64,000 nt of DNA from contig JAUXGN010000013.1 in assembly GCA_030622115.1 (NCBI GenBank), positions 1 through 64,000 of the forward strand, read 5' to 3'. The translations under genes were made by a program, and so were the position numbers. The stretch is from Candidatus Eiseniibacteriota bacterium (GTDB lineage Bacteria > Joyebacterota > Joyebacteria > Joyebacterales > Joyebacteraceae). The notes under the pieces are model-generated. The model did no database searches. It was not told the DNA's origin and saw only the letters and a program-made list of their open reading frames with translations. How positions within the stretch are numbered: the first letter of the stretch is position 1; every line of letters starts with the position of its first letter. Of the stretch, positions 15,846 to 25,274 are shown in pieces.

Positions 15846-16766
15846 CTAGGACCCGGCAGACTCATCCGGCGGCCGCGTCTTCCAGCGCTTATGCATCCAG
15901 AAGTACTGCTCCGGATCGCTCCGCACGAGTCTCTCGAACTCGCGCGTGTAGGCTTGGGTGTAGAAGTGCGCGGCTTCGTCTGAGGGGGTCCCATCCGGAG
16001 GCGGCTCGATAGCGGGACAGACGACGATCTCATGACGACCACGACCGCGACCGACGACCATGCCGGGCAGAAGGGCCGCTCCGGTCGCCGCCGCAAGTCT
16101 GCCGGAACCGTACGGGGTTGACGCCTGCCTCCCGAAGAACTCGACGAACGTGCCGCGCTTGCCGGCGTCCTGATCCGAAAGCATAACGACGACCCTGTTC
16201 GAGCGAAGCGCCCGGAACACACCCTTGAGACTCCCGGTCAGGGGCACTATCTCCCCGCCGAATTTCGCCCTCATCTTGTTCATGAGCCCGTCCACAAGCA
16301 TGTTGTGTTGCTCACCAACGAGGAATGTCACGGAATAGCCCATCGTCGGAAGGGTCGCAAGGTACTCCCAGTTTCCCAAATGGCCGGCGACGAGAATCGC
16401 TCCCTTCCCCTTCTCAAGCGCTCGGTCGAGGTGCTCGGCTCCCACAAGCGACACAGTCTTCCCGATCCGGCGAGGAGTCAGACGGGGAAAGCGCGCATAC
16501 TCGAACGTCATTCTGCCGAAGCTCCTGTACGATTCCCTGGCGATCCGGACCAGCTCCTTCTCACAGAATTCGTTCCCGAGCGCACGCCTGAGATGATCCA
16601 TTGTCACCGCTCGTCTGATGCGCACGATCGAGAAGGCCACAGCGCCGAGGAACGCCCCTGTCTCGCGCGCAATGCCGGCAGGACCTACGCAGATGAGCGC
16701 CTGGAGCACGCGAGCAGTGCAGTACTCCATTCGATGACTCAGTGTGGTCTTCCTTCTTCGACCCAC
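15846..16766 (-). CDS. LpxL/HtrB-like lipid A or lysophospholipid acyltransferase
   Basis: 306 residues of the HtrB/LpxL/MsbB family. AGHLGNWEYLATL carries the catalytic HxxxxE-type motif (His and Glu), MLSDQDAGKRGTFVEFFG is the second conserved block, and YFWMHKRWKTRPP near the C-terminus is diagnostic. These inner-membrane enzymes add secondary acyl chains to lipid A precursors. GTG start at 16766 behind GGAGGGATC. Last gene of a long operon, ending at the hairpin at 15766-15797. Acyl-chain and acceptor specificity cannot be assigned. Confidence 0.88.
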   Translation of the reverse strand: MGRRRKTTLSHRMEYCTARVLQALICVGPAGIARETGAFLGAVAFSIVRIRRAVTMDHLRRALGNEFCEKELVRIARESYRSFGRMTFEYARFPRLTPRRIGKTVSLVGAEHLDRALEKGKGAILVAGHLGNWEYLATLPTMGYSVTFLVGEQHNMLVDGLMNKMRAKFGGEIVPLTGSLKGVFRALRSNRVVVMLSDQDAGKRGTFVEFFGRQASTPYGSGRLAAATGAALLPGMVVGRGRGRHEIVVCPAIEPPPDGTPSDEAAHFYTQAYTREFERLVRSDPEQYFWMHKRWKTRPPDESAGS

Positions 16767-16858
16767 GAAGATCCCTCCATCGGTGGGCGGCGCGCCGATC
16801 GTTCAAGGCAGCGCTCGTCGGTACTGGGACTCCCGGTTGCTTCAGGCAGGTTCCCGCC

Positions 16859-18007
16859 TCAAGCGAACTTCCGTGCAAGCCATGAGAGCTTCACACGGAC
16901 CGCCTCGTGCGGACAAACCTCGTGGCAACAGAGACACTCCACGCATGCCTTCCGATCGACCACGGGCCCCGTCTCTGTCATCTCTATCGCATCAACGGGG
17001 CAGCTCCGAACACAGAGGGCGCACTCCTCCGCCCGGCAACCCCATTCCTTCGACATCTCCGGATAGACCCAGATCCACGGCTTGAGCGCACGCACCAGGA
17101 AACCGGGAATGTAGTTCAGCACTCCGGCTGACGGCAGCGCGAATCCCTCTGTGTCGAACGATTCGGGAGCGTCTCCAAGAACATCTATCCTGCGCCTGTC
17201 GGCGATGCCCAAGTCTTTCTCGGCCGCCTGCCTGATCATGTGGACTTGACCGTTCTTGATCCCCATCATCCCGGCCAGAATCGTGTCAACAGCAACAGCG
17301 TCGGTCCCCGCAACAATGGCTCCTACAAAGCGCGGCTTTCCGCCGGATGGCCCATCACCTTCCATCGCTACCACGGCATCGACCACGTTTAGAGCCGGTG
17401 TGACAAGAGAGAACACGTCGACGAGATGGCGGCTGAACGGCTCGGGTCTTGGTGCGATGTTGTGCATGCGCCCCTTCCCGAATCCGGGGATCGAACCGAA
17501 CATATTCTTGATGCACCCGGTGAAGAGAGTGAGCACATGTGTCTTCATCTTCGGGACATTGATGATCACATCCGCGTTCAGAACGGGCCGTGTGATCATG
17601 TAGGATTTCAGTTCGCCTTCGACCGACTCAGCGCCCGCCTTCTCGAAGTTCACGAGTTCGACACCTGTGCGCTCGGAGAGATCGAGGAATCCCGCATTCC
17701 GCCACACGCGTTCGACACCCCTGATGGCTCCGCCTGGACTGTCCCCCATGCGTGGCTCAACGCCGTTCTCGCGCGCAAGCTCGATGATGGCCTGGACAAC
17801 GGTTGGATGCGTCGTGATGGCTCTCTCCGGGGCTTTGGCCGAGAGCATGTTGGGTTTGAGAAGAAGGGATTGCTTTCCCCCCACGAATGCCGACATGCCT
17901 CCGAGGAGGTCCACAGCCCGTCTCACGGCTGCCCGCACCTCATCGAGGTCGTAGCTATCGCACCGCGCGATCGCCACGGTCGCTCTGTCGGTCGTTCTCT
18001 CCACCAT
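16859..18007 (-). CDS. DUF362 domain protein with 2x[4Fe-4S] ferredoxin tail
   Basis: 382 residues. Residues ~1-290 are the DUF362 domain (LLLKPNMLSAKAPERAITTHP, INVPKMKTHVLTLFTGCIKN, MGDSPGG), of unknown biochemical role. The C-terminus has two ferredoxin motifs (CRAEECALCVRSCP and CVECLCCHEVCP). Such proteins occur in anaerobes and are thought to be redox-linked. ATG at 18007 behind GAGGGCG. It lies between dprA and the LpxL-like gene in one run of co-oriented genes, which gives no functional clue. Confidence 0.88.
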   Translation of the reverse strand: MVERTTDRATVAIARCDSYDLDEVRAAVRRAVDLLGGMSAFVGGKQSLLLKPNMLSAKAPERAITTHPTVVQAIIELARENGVEPRMGDSPGGAIRGVERVWRNAGFLDLSERTGVELVNFEKAGAESVEGELKSYMITRPVLNADVIINVPKMKTHVLTLFTGCIKNMFGSIPGFGKGRMHNIAPRPEPFSRHLVDVFSLVTPALNVVDAVVAMEGDGPSGGKPRFVGAIVAGTDAVAVDTILAGMMGIKNGQVHMIRQAAEKDLGIADRRRIDVLGDAPESFDTEGFALPSAGVLNYIPGFLVRALKPWIWVYPEMSKEWGCRAEECALCVRSCPVDAIEMTETGPVVDRKACVECLCCHEVCPHEAVRVKLSWLARKFA

Positions 18008-18079
18008 TGCTTCGCCCTCGTTTGGCGGCCTAACCTGCCACCCGTGTCCCGATCACACGCGACGGCCCTCTCACGATAG

Positions 18080-19207
18080 TCATTGTGCTCTCGTGTAGAG
18101 GCCTCCGGGCCACGCCTTCGCGAGGCCTCTCAATTCGAGTTCCATCAATGTCGCCAGCACCTCCCCGAGCGGCGCACTCAGCTCTTCCGCCAGAGCGTCC
18201 GGCCGCGCAGGAGTGAGCGTCAGCAGGTCCAGCAGCCTCGCGACGCCGGGTCTCTCGCTCTCGCTCCGAGCAGGGAATACACCTTCTGCACACGCGGCCC
18301 CCGGGGCGGAGGACTTGCGACGCGTGAACACGGCCGTCCTGACAGGAAATTCGCCCCACGAGCTCTCAAGCTCGATCAGAACATCCTCTATCGATTCGAC
18401 GAGCTTGGCCCCCGCCTTGATGAGTGAATGAGGACCGCGGGTTGTAGCCTCATCGACCGGTCCCGGCACTGCGAACACCTCGCGGCCCTGCTCGAGAGCG
18501 CGCGCGGCTGTGATCAGGGCGCCGCTTCGCTCGCCCGCCTCAACAACGATGACACCGATAGAGAGCCCCGCGATGATCCGGTTGCGTTGCGGAAAGGACC
18601 CGGGCCTCGGGTCCTGCCCATACGGAAACTCCGTGACCACGAACCCCCGCTTTGCAATCTCTTCGCAGAGCCCGGCATTCTCGGGTGGGTAGATGCGATC
18701 GAGTCCTGAACCGAGAACGGCAATGGTCGTTCCACCGGCATCGAGCGCGCCCTCGTGCGCCGCGGTGTCTATCCCCCGTGCAAGGCCGCTCACAACGGCG
18801 ATCCCCCGCGAGACGAGTTCCCGGGCCAGCCGTCCGGCATGGGCCAGCCCACGCGGGGTGGCCCGCCTCGTTCCGACTATCGCGACCGCAGGCATCGCAG
18901 GTTCGAGCTCAGACCCTCGTACGAAGAGACCAACAGGCGGCGCATGTATCTGAGCGAGAAGCTCAGGATAGCCGCGAGTTCCGGCCACTACGAACCGGGC
19001 TCCGCGGGCGTCTGCCGTCTTGAGCTGTGTTCTGTACTCCCCGCGACTTCTGCTGTCTCTTATCGCTCTCAAGGCGCCGTCTGAAGACCGTGCAGCCGCT
19101 GCCACAACAGATGCAAAAGAACCAAAGCGCGTTCTGAGCCGCGCCGCCGTCACAGCACCCACACCATCTGCCAGAAGAACTGCCAGAGCAGCTTCCCGCT
19201 CATCCAC
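18080..19207 (-). CDS. dprA: DNA-processing protein DprA (Smf)
   Basis: 375 residues. The extended Rossmann fold of DprA is clear: AIVGTRRATPRG, GIAVVSGLARGIDTAAHEGAL, TIAVLGSGLDRIYPPEN, QRNRIIAGLS and EAGERSGALITA. An N-terminal SAM/HhH-like segment and a C-terminal winged-helix-like domain (ARLLDLLTLTPARPDALAEEL) complete it. In transformation it loads RecA onto incoming single-stranded DNA; non-transformable species keep it too. GTG at 19207, after the obgE stop and behind GGGGGTGG, is preferred to an upstream frame overlapping obgE. Confidence 0.93.
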   Translation of the reverse strand: MDEREAALAVLLADGVGAVTAARLRTRFGSFASVVAAAARSSDGALRAIRDSRSRGEYRTQLKTADARGARFVVAGTRGYPELLAQIHAPPVGLFVRGSELEPAMPAVAIVGTRRATPRGLAHAGRLARELVSRGIAVVSGLARGIDTAAHEGALDAGGTTIAVLGSGLDRIYPPENAGLCEEIAKRGFVVTEFPYGQDPRPGSFPQRNRIIAGLSIGVIVVEAGERSGALITAARALEQGREVFAVPGPVDEATTRGPHSLIKAGAKLVESIEDVLIELESSWGEFPVRTAVFTRRKSSAPGAACAEGVFPARSESERPGVARLLDLLTLTPARPDALAEELSAPLGEVLATLMELELRGLAKAWPGGLYTRAQ

Positions 19208-19232
19208 CCGACCACCCCCCGTCCCAGTGAAC

Positions 19233-20222
19233 CTACTCCGTAAGCGCATCGACCTCATCGATGAGGGCACGCATCATGCCTTTGAGTTTCTCAAGGCCCA
19301 TGCCGGTTGCCGACGATATCTCGACGATATCCTCACCCCCGAACGTGACATCCTCGGATCTCACTCCGGATCCGAGATCCAGTTTGGTCAGCGCCACAAT
19401 GCGCGGCTTCTCGGACACACCGAAGCCGTAGCTCTCAAGCTCATGAAGGAGAGTGCGATAGGAGACCTCGGGATCGGGATCCGTCGAATCCACGAGAAGG
19501 ACCAGGACTCGCGTGCGCTCGATGTGACGCAAGAACTTGTCGCCAAGTCCCTTTCCCAGATGGGCGCCTTCGATAAGACCGGGAAGATCGGCTACAACGA
19601 AGCTCCGATCGATATCGAAAGGCACCAGCCCAAGCACGGGGCTCAGCGTCGTGAAAGGGAAGCTTCCGATCTTCGGGCGAGCCGCCGAGATTGTCGACAG
19701 AAGGGTGGACTTGCCCGCGTTGGGAAGTCCTACGAGCCCTGCATCCGCGATCAGCTTGAGCTCCAGTTCTATCGTCAGCTCCTGACCGGGGCGCCCTTCC
19801 TCTCGGCGCTTGGGAGCTCTATTGGTAGCAGTGGCGAACCGCGCGTTTCCCCGTCCCCCGCGGCCTCCGACTGCGACCACGAATCTCTTCCCGTGCTCGT
19901 CAAGATCGACGAGGATCTCACCTGTACCGAGGTCCTTGATCACCGTCCCGACAGGGATCGTGAGGACAATGTCCTCCCCACCTCTCCCCGTCTTGCGCGA
20001 TCCGAGACCGTGGTGCCCTCGTTCCGCCTTGTAGAGCCGCTTGTATCTGAAATCCTGAAGCGTCGAGCGCCCACTGGACGCCACGAGAATGACGCTGCCA
20101 CCCTTGCCCCCGTCGCCCCCGTTGGGTCCGCCGAAGGGCACGAACTTCTCACGTCGAAAACTCATACATCCGTCACCGCCGTCTCCCGCCTTCACGGTGA
20201 TCTTCGCAACATCAAGAAGCAT
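19233..20222 (-). CDS. obgE: Obg family GTPase
   Basis: 329 residues. The glycine-rich Obg fold (residues 1-158; GGDGGKGGSVILVA, VGGRGGRGNARF) precedes a GTPase domain with G1 GLPNAGKST, G3 DLPGLIEGA, G4 LTKLDL and G5 SSAT. The variable C-terminal OCT domain is absent, as in many non-Firmicutes. It acts in late 50S ribosome assembly and stress responses. ATG at 20222 behind TAGGAG. Neighbours dprA and glcD-like give no pathway link. Confidence 0.95.
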   Translation of the reverse strand: MLLDVAKITVKAGDGGDGCMSFRREKFVPFGGPNGGDGGKGGSVILVASSGRSTLQDFRYKRLYKAERGHHGLGSRKTGRGGEDIVLTIPVGTVIKDLGTGEILVDLDEHGKRFVVAVGGRGGRGNARFATATNRAPKRREEGRPGQELTIELELKLIADAGLVGLPNAGKSTLLSTISAARPKIGSFPFTTLSPVLGLVPFDIDRSFVVADLPGLIEGAHLGKGLGDKFLRHIERTRVLVLLVDSTDPDPEVSYRTLLHELESYGFGVSEKPRIVALTKLDLGSGVRSEDVTFGGEDIVEISSATGMGLEKLKGMMRALIDEVDALTE

Positions 20223-20235
20223 TCGAGAACTCCTA

Positions 20236-21672
20236 TCACACGATCGCAGACACTGCCGGATCGCTCCACCATGGATTCGGCCTGTCGGTCAGTATCTTAT
20301 CCGGGTTCAGAAGACCGGACGGATCGAGCGCACGTTTGACGGCCGCCGTAATGCGAAGGGCCGCTTCGTCCAACTCCTCCGCCAGATGCTCTGCCTTGGT
20401 TATTCCGATGCCGTGTTCGCCGCTCAAGGTCCCGTCCGACTCAAGCGCAACACGGAAGAGCATTGATACGGCCCGGCGCGCCCGGGCCACTTGAAGGGAA
20501 TCAGCGCGGTCCAGCATAATGTTCACATGCAGGTTGCCGTCGCCTGCGTGGCCGAACGCCAGGATCGGCAGATCGACCTCCCTCGAGATGCAACGCATCT
20601 CTTGAATGAACGCCGGAATGCGGCTTCTCGGGACGGCGATGTCCTCGTTAATCTTGCCTGTGGCGAGTCTCGCCAGAGATGCGGAGATGGAACGCCTGAT
20701 CTCCCAGATCTCATCCCGCTCGCGTTCATCGGATGCGGCTCTCACCAGCGTTGCTCCGGAGCGCTCCAGGAGAGGCTTGAGTCTTCCCCACATTCCGGTG
20801 AGGTCGCTTGAGATACCCTCGACCTCGATGAGAAGGGCTCCCTCCGACCGTGTGTCCGGCGCTCGGCCGCGCACGTATTCCGTCGCGCAGGCCAGAGTAT
20901 CTCTGTCGATGATCTCAAGAACGCTCACCGGCACGCCATCGGCCGTTATCACTGCCACGGCCGCTGCAGCGTTTTCAAGCGAATCGAACTCGGCCCAGTA
21001 CGTCCGCGTAGCTTCCGGCACATCGGTCAGTCTCAGCGCCACTCTGGTCACCACGGCCAACGTCCCCTCCGAACCCACGATGAGCGGACCGGGATCCCAC
21101 GCAGTACCGGAACCCGAAGCGAGGTAGCCGGTGCGAGCGACGCTCCCGTCCACCGTGACCAGTTCGAGCCCTACCACGTAGTCCCCGGTAGTCCCGTAGA
21201 GCACGGTCCGCGGTCCCGCGGCGCCCTCCGCTACATTGCCTCCGATCGTTGACACCTTGAGGCTTGCCGGATCGGGAGGATACATCAATCCCACGCGCTC
21301 CACGGCATTGCGCAGGTCTTCGTTGACAACGCCGGGCTCGACCACCGCGACACGCGCCGCGACGTCTACGTCGATGACACGCTTCATCTTCTCGAACGAG
21401 AGCGCGATTCCCCCACAGATCGGAATGCTGCCGCCCGTGTACCCAGTGCCCGCCCCTCTCGGGACGAGCGGAAGATGTGCTCGGGACGCTATCTTCGCCA
21501 CGGCCACGACATGATCCCGTGACTCAGGCCACACGACGATATCGGGAAGCCCACGGATGTCCGTCGCGTCGAAGGAGTAGCAGATCCTGTCCTCGCGCGC
21601 CGCCGAGCAGGCCCCCCCCACCGCGGCCTCGATCTCCCTCTGAACAGCCTTCGTAAGGCGACTGCCTTCCAT
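20236..21672 (-). CDS. GlcD-like FAD-binding oxidoreductase (glycolate/D-lactate dehydrogenase family)
   Basis: 478 residues. The FAD_binding_4 domain includes PRGAGTGYTGGSIPICGGIA and GGNVAEGAAGPRTVLYGTTG, and the FAD-oxidase C domain ends with LSGEHGIGITKAEHL and DPSGLLNPDKIL. The family oxidises 2-hydroxyacids (glycolate, D-lactate, 2-hydroxyglutarate); the exact substrate is unknown. ATG at 21672 gives the family's usual length; weakly supported in-frame starts lie up to 21735, only 4 bp from the pta stop. No ferredoxin-like GlcF partner gene is adjacent, though the DUF362 ferredoxin is in the same operon. Confidence 0.87.
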   Translation of the reverse strand: MEGSRLTKAVQREIEAAVGGACSAAREDRICYSFDATDIRGLPDIVVWPESRDHVVAVAKIASRAHLPLVPRGAGTGYTGGSIPICGGIALSFEKMKRVIDVDVAARVAVVEPGVVNEDLRNAVERVGLMYPPDPASLKVSTIGGNVAEGAAGPRTVLYGTTGDYVVGLELVTVDGSVARTGYLASGSGTAWDPGPLIVGSEGTLAVVTRVALRLTDVPEATRTYWAEFDSLENAAAAVAVITADGVPVSVLEIIDRDTLACATEYVRGRAPDTRSEGALLIEVEGISSDLTGMWGRLKPLLERSGATLVRAASDERERDEIWEIRRSISASLARLATGKINEDIAVPRSRIPAFIQEMRCISREVDLPILAFGHAGDGNLHVNIMLDRADSLQVARARRAVSMLFRVALESDGTLSGEHGIGITKAEHLAEELDEAALRITAAVKRALDPSGLLNPDKILTDRPNPWWSDPAVSAIV

Positions 21673-21738
21673 GCTCGTGGCCCCAGTAGAAAGGACTTCG
21701 TAGAAGCTCACGCAAACCCGCGATGCACTCGACAACCG

Positions 21739-22743
21739 TCACGCAATGCTCTGAGCGGCCGTGATGGCGGCCAGATCGACAATGTCCTGCACGCTTGCGC
21801 CGCGTGAGAGATCGTTCACGGGCTTGGCCAGTCCCTGAAGTATCGGTCCCACGGCCATCGCTCCGCCGAGCCGCTGCACCAACTTGTAGCTGATATTGGC
21901 GGCGTCGAGATCGGGGAATATGAGAACATTGGCTCGCCCGGCGATCTTGCTTCCCGGCGCTTTCTTGGCCCCGATCGCCGGCAGGAGCGCCGCGTCGGCC
22001 TGAAGTTCACCGTCTATCAGGAGTTCCGGAGCCCGCTCGCGAACGAGCCGAGTCGCGTCTATGATCTTGTTCACATCCCGGTGGTTGGCGCTTCCCTTGG
22101 TCGAGAATGACAGCATGGCCACGACCGGCTCATCACCGACAAGGGCCCGCCGTGTCGCCGCCGTAGCGATGGCGATGTCGGCGAGCTGCTCGGGCGTCGG
22201 CTGAGCAACGACCGCGCAATCCGAGAAGAAGAGCACATGTTCGGGAACCGGCACATCGTCCGGGACGATCATCAGAAAGGTGCTCGAAACAATGGATGCA
22301 CCAGCAGTCAGGCCGATGCAGTGAAAGGACGCTCTCAGTACGTCCGCAGTCGCTGTCGCCGCACCGGCAACGCACCCATCCACATAGCCGTTTCGAACCA
22401 TGAGTGTTGAGAAAAAGATCGGGTCTCGGACAGTCTCCCAGGCCTCCTCCTCCGTGATACCCTTGTGAGCTCTGAGCTCGTGGTACTGTCGCGCGAAGTC
22501 ACCGAGTCTCTCTGAACGCTCTGGTGAAATGGTCTCGATCTCGGAGATGTCGTCGCCGTGCGCGCGCGCGGCCGCCTCCAGGCTCTCGCGCTTCCCGAGG
22601 ATGACCGGCGTCGCAAACCCCTCACGCTTGATCTGGGCAGCGGCCTTGATTATGCGATCATCGTTCCCTTCGGGCAGGACTACCCGCGCACCGCGCTCTT
22701 GTGCCCGCTCTCTGATGGACTCCAGTATTCCCATTGTCTCCAT
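21739..22743 (-). CDS. pta: Phosphate acetyltransferase
   Basis: 334 residues, the short Pta form without N-terminal regulatory domains. Typical motifs: [30 protein letters not shown]-like segment, [12 protein letters not shown] and [20 protein letters not shown] with [17 protein letters not shown]. It interconverts acetyl-CoA and acetyl phosphate for acetate fermentation or assimilation. No ackA is in the window. Start ATG at 22743 (AGGAGAGA) or an in-frame ATG at 22734 are both possible. Confidence 0.93.
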   Translation of the reverse strand: METMGILESIRERAQERGARVVLPEGNDDRIIKAAAQIKREGFATPVILGKRESLEAAARAHGDDISEIETISPERSERLGDFARQYHELRAHKGITEEEAWETVRDPIFFSTLMVRNGYVDGCVAGAATATADVLRASFHCIGLTAGASIVSSTFLMIVPDDVPVPEHVLFFSDCAVVAQPTPEQLADIAIATAATRRALVGDEPVVAMLSFSTKGSANHRDVNKIIDATRLVRERAPELLIDGELQADAALLPAIGAKKAPGSKIAGRANVLIFPDLDAANISYKLVQRLGGAMAVGPILQGLAKPVNDLSRGASVQDIVDLAAITAAQSIA

Positions 22744-22764
22744 TCTCTCCTGTGATCATGCTTG

Positions 22765-23247
22765 TCAGGAATCGCCGCGCTTCTCCGTGAGTCTTTTCAG
22801 AACAACGTCCGGCACGAGTCCGGAGACGTCGCCTCCCAGAAGAGCAACCTCCTTGACAATTGTGGAGTCCAGATACGTGAAGCGTTCCTTCGGTGTGAGG
22901 AACACGGTCTCGATCTCGGACGCAAGACGTCTGTTCATGAGAGCCATCTGGAACTCGTACTCGAAATCGGAAATGGCCCTCAGGCCCCGGATCACGGCGC
23001 ACGCCTCGCAGCGTACGGCCTCCTCCACAAGAAGCCCCTTGAGCTGTATCACCTGGACACGCTCGAGGCCGGCCGTGGTCTCCTGGATCATCTCCATGCG
23101 CTCGGACAGAGTGAACATCGGGTTCTTGTCCCGAGCCCTGCCCACCGCCACAACCACCCGGTCGAACAGGCCAAGCGCTCGATTCAGAAGATCAAGATGA
23201 CCGTTTGTGATCGGGTCGAACGTCCCCGCATAGAGTGCTGTCCTCAA
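22765..23247 (-). CDS. coaD: Phosphopantetheine adenylyltransferase (TTG start)
   Basis: 160 residues, full length. AGTFDPITNGHLDLL has the nucleotidyltransferase T/HxGH signature, and VIRGLRAISDFEYEFQMALMNR is diagnostic of CoaD. It catalyses the penultimate step of coenzyme A synthesis. TTG at 23247 lies behind GGAGGTGG and overlaps the rsmD stop by 4 nt (TTGA). The rsmD-coaD pairing is one of the most conserved bacterial gene pairs. Confidence 0.95.
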   Translation of the reverse strand: MRTALYAGTFDPITNGHLDLLNRALGLFDRVVVAVGRARDKNPMFTLSERMEMIQETTAGLERVQVIQLKGLLVEEAVRCEACAVIRGLRAISDFEYEFQMALMNRRLASEIETVFLTPKERFTYLDSTIVKEVALLGGDVSGLVPDVVLKRLTEKRGDS

Positions 23248-23843
23248 ATGCCCACCTCCGATGTCATCTCAGTGGTACACACCTCGAAGAACTCCACCTC
23301 AATGGTCCCGTAGCGCTCCCTTCTCACACCGACAAGCCGACCTCTCGCGGTCGGAAGCTCGGTGCCAACCCGGTGCTCCACGACAACGAGTGAACCCGCG
23401 CAAAGGCCGTCCCAGCTTCCCAGCATTTCAAGCGTCCTCTCAGCCAACCCGCTGTCGTACGGGGGGTCGGCAAATACGACGTCGAACCGCACGGCACTCG
23501 ATCCGCCCTTCAGGAACCCGGCGACCGCCTGTCTCAGCACCGACGACCTGGGCTTGAGACCCAGCCGCTCGATATTCGCAGCAAGCACCCTCGCGACGTC
23601 ACGATCCCGCTCAACGAACGTGGCCGATCGGGCTCCGCGCGACAGGCTCTCTATGCCAAGGCTGCCCGTACCGGCAAAGAGGTCCAAAACCCGCGCGCCC
23701 TCCATTCTCGGACCAATGATCGAGAACACAGATTCCCTGACACGATCGTAGGTCGGTCTGATGTCACTTCTTTTGGGAACCTCGATCCGGCGCCCTCTGA
23801 GCTCGCCGGCGATTACTCGCAATCCGTCCTCCCGACGCTTCAT
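23244..23843 (-). CDS. rsmD: 16S rRNA (guanine(966)-N(2))-methyltransferase
   Basis: 199 residues. RVIAGELRGRRIEVP and RPTYDRVRESVFSII at the N-terminus and the SAM-binding LDLFAGTGSLGIESLSRGA, with catalytic motif FADPPYD, identify RsmD. Overlaps coaD by 4 nt. The gap to the PilR-like gene upstream is only 31 bp. Confidence 0.94.
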   Translation of the reverse strand: MKRREDGLRVIAGELRGRRIEVPKRSDIRPTYDRVRESVFSIIGPRMEGARVLDLFAGTGSLGIESLSRGARSATFVERDRDVARVLAANIERLGLKPRSSVLRQAVAGFLKGGSSAVRFDVVFADPPYDSGLAERTLEMLGSWDGLCAGSLVVVEHRVGTELPTARGRLVGVRRERYGTIEVEFFEVCTTEMTSEVGI

Positions 23844-23874
23844 CGCTCATTCTCGTGCAGACTCTTCGATCGAC

Positions 23875-25248
23875 CTACTCCTCAACCTGCTCTTCCATTC
23901 CGTATCGCTGGAGCTTCCGGTAGAGAGTGGAGGGATTGATACCCAGAATCTCGGCTGCTTGCTTCTTCTTCCACCCCACCCCGTTGAGAGTCTGGAGCAG
24001 GTAGCGGCGCTCCAGCTCATCGAGCGTGATCCCGGATATGCCGAGGTCGCCCGTGGACACGGTCGCGAGACCTTGCTTTCTCAAACGCTCAGGGAAGATC
24101 GAGACATTGAGGCTCTCACCCGTGATCTCCGACCCATCCGACAGAATGACCGCCCGCTCGATGATGTTCTCAAGCTCCCTCACATTGCCGGGCCACTCGT
24201 AGCTCATCAGAATCTTCATCGCGTCATCGGACACCGTCTTCTCTCCTCCGGTGAGCTTCTCAATGAAGTGATTCACCAGGAGAGGAATATCGTCGTGGCG
24301 ATCCCGGAGAGGAGGAATGGCTATCGGGATCACATTGAGTCTGTAGTAGAGATCGGGTCTGAATTGCTTCTTCTCGACAAACCCCTCGAGATCGGCATTG
24401 GTGGCCGCGATGATCCTGACATCGACCTTCGTGGGCTTGGTGCCGCCTACCGGAACGACCTCACGCTCCTGGAGGACCCTCAGCAGCTTCACCTGGATCG
24501 CGAGCGACATTTCGCTGACCTCGTCGAGGAAGAAAGTGCCTCCCTCAGCCACGACGAACAGGCCTCGCTTGTCCCTTACGGCCCCGGTGAAGGAACCCTT
24601 CATGTGTCCGAAGAGCTCGCTTTCAAGAAGCGTCTCGGGCAGCGCCGCACAGTTGATCGAGACGAAACGCTGGTCGGAGCGCGAACTCGCCGCATGAATG
24701 GCACGGGCGACCAGCTCCTTACCGGTGCCGCTTTCCCCCCTCAGAAGCACGGTGCTCGCAGTCTTCGCCACGCGCTCGATGAGGTCGAAAACGCCCTTTA
24801 TCCCGTTGCTGTCACCAATCATATTCCGCTCGCTCGAGACGTGCAGCGCTCGCTCGAGATCGACGTTCTCTTCCCTGAGCCTCTGCACTTCCAGAGCATT
24901 GCGCACAACCTGCTTCAGCTCCTCATTCGAGACGGGCTTCAGAAGGTAATAGAAGGCCCCGAGGTTCAGGGCTTCGATCGCGGACTCCTGGGAAGCATGC
25001 CCGGTCACAATGATTATTGGAACGGTCGGGTCGGATTCACGAAATGCGCTGAGGAGATCGATTCCCGTCATTCCCGGAAGCTGGATGTCCGTGATAACGG
25101 CATCGAAGCTCTCCTTCGAGCTGAGCCTTACCGCCTTCTTCCCATCCGCGGCCGCCTGCACGTCGTAGCCCTCACGCTCCAGCATCATTGCAAGATACTC
25201 TCGAATGCTGTCCTCGTCGTCCACAACCAGAATTCTTCCGTGCGCCAT
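23875..25248 (-). CDS. NtrC/PilR-type sigma-54-dependent response regulator
   Basis: 457 residues. Receiver domain with phospho-acceptor Asp54 (VITDIQLPGMTG) and Lys in LLKPVS, AAA+ domain with Walker A GESGTGKE (~residue 170), the sigma-54 contact loop GSFTGA (GAFTGA in most relatives) and arginine-rich sensor region, then a Fis-type helix-turn-helix (KKQAAEILGINPSTLYRKLQRYG). It activates sigma-54 promoters when phosphorylated by the kinase encoded upstream (26-bp gap). The partner's membrane topology suggests PilR, but pilus genes are not in the window, so the regulon is unknown. Confidence 0.9.
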   Translation of the reverse strand: MAHGRILVVDDEDSIREYLAMMLEREGYDVQAAADGKKAVRLSSKESFDAVITDIQLPGMTGIDLLSAFRESDPTVPIIIVTGHASQESAIEALNLGAFYYLLKPVSNEELKQVVRNALEVQRLREENVDLERALHVSSERNMIGDSNGIKGVFDLIERVAKTASTVLLRGESGTGKELVARAIHAASSRSDQRFVSINCAALPETLLESELFGHMKGSFTGAVRDKRGLFVVAEGGTFFLDEVSEMSLAIQVKLLRVLQEREVVPVGGTKPTKVDVRIIAATNADLEGFVEKKQFRPDLYYRLNVIPIAIPPLRDRHDDIPLLVNHFIEKLTGGEKTVSDDAMKILMSYEWPGNVRELENIIERAVILSDGSEITGESLNVSIFPERLRKQGLATVSTGDLGISGITLDELERRYLLQTLNGVGWKKKQAAEILGINPSTLYRKLQRYGMEEQVEE

Positions 25249-25274
25249 CGCGGTGTCCTTCCGAATACGCTTCG

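Noticed and set aside
18080-19270. Longer DprA start overlapping obgE
   Set aside because: Extra N-terminal residues are Arg/Ser-rich, lack a ribosome-binding site and have no family match; the GTG at 19207 has GGGGGTGG upstream.
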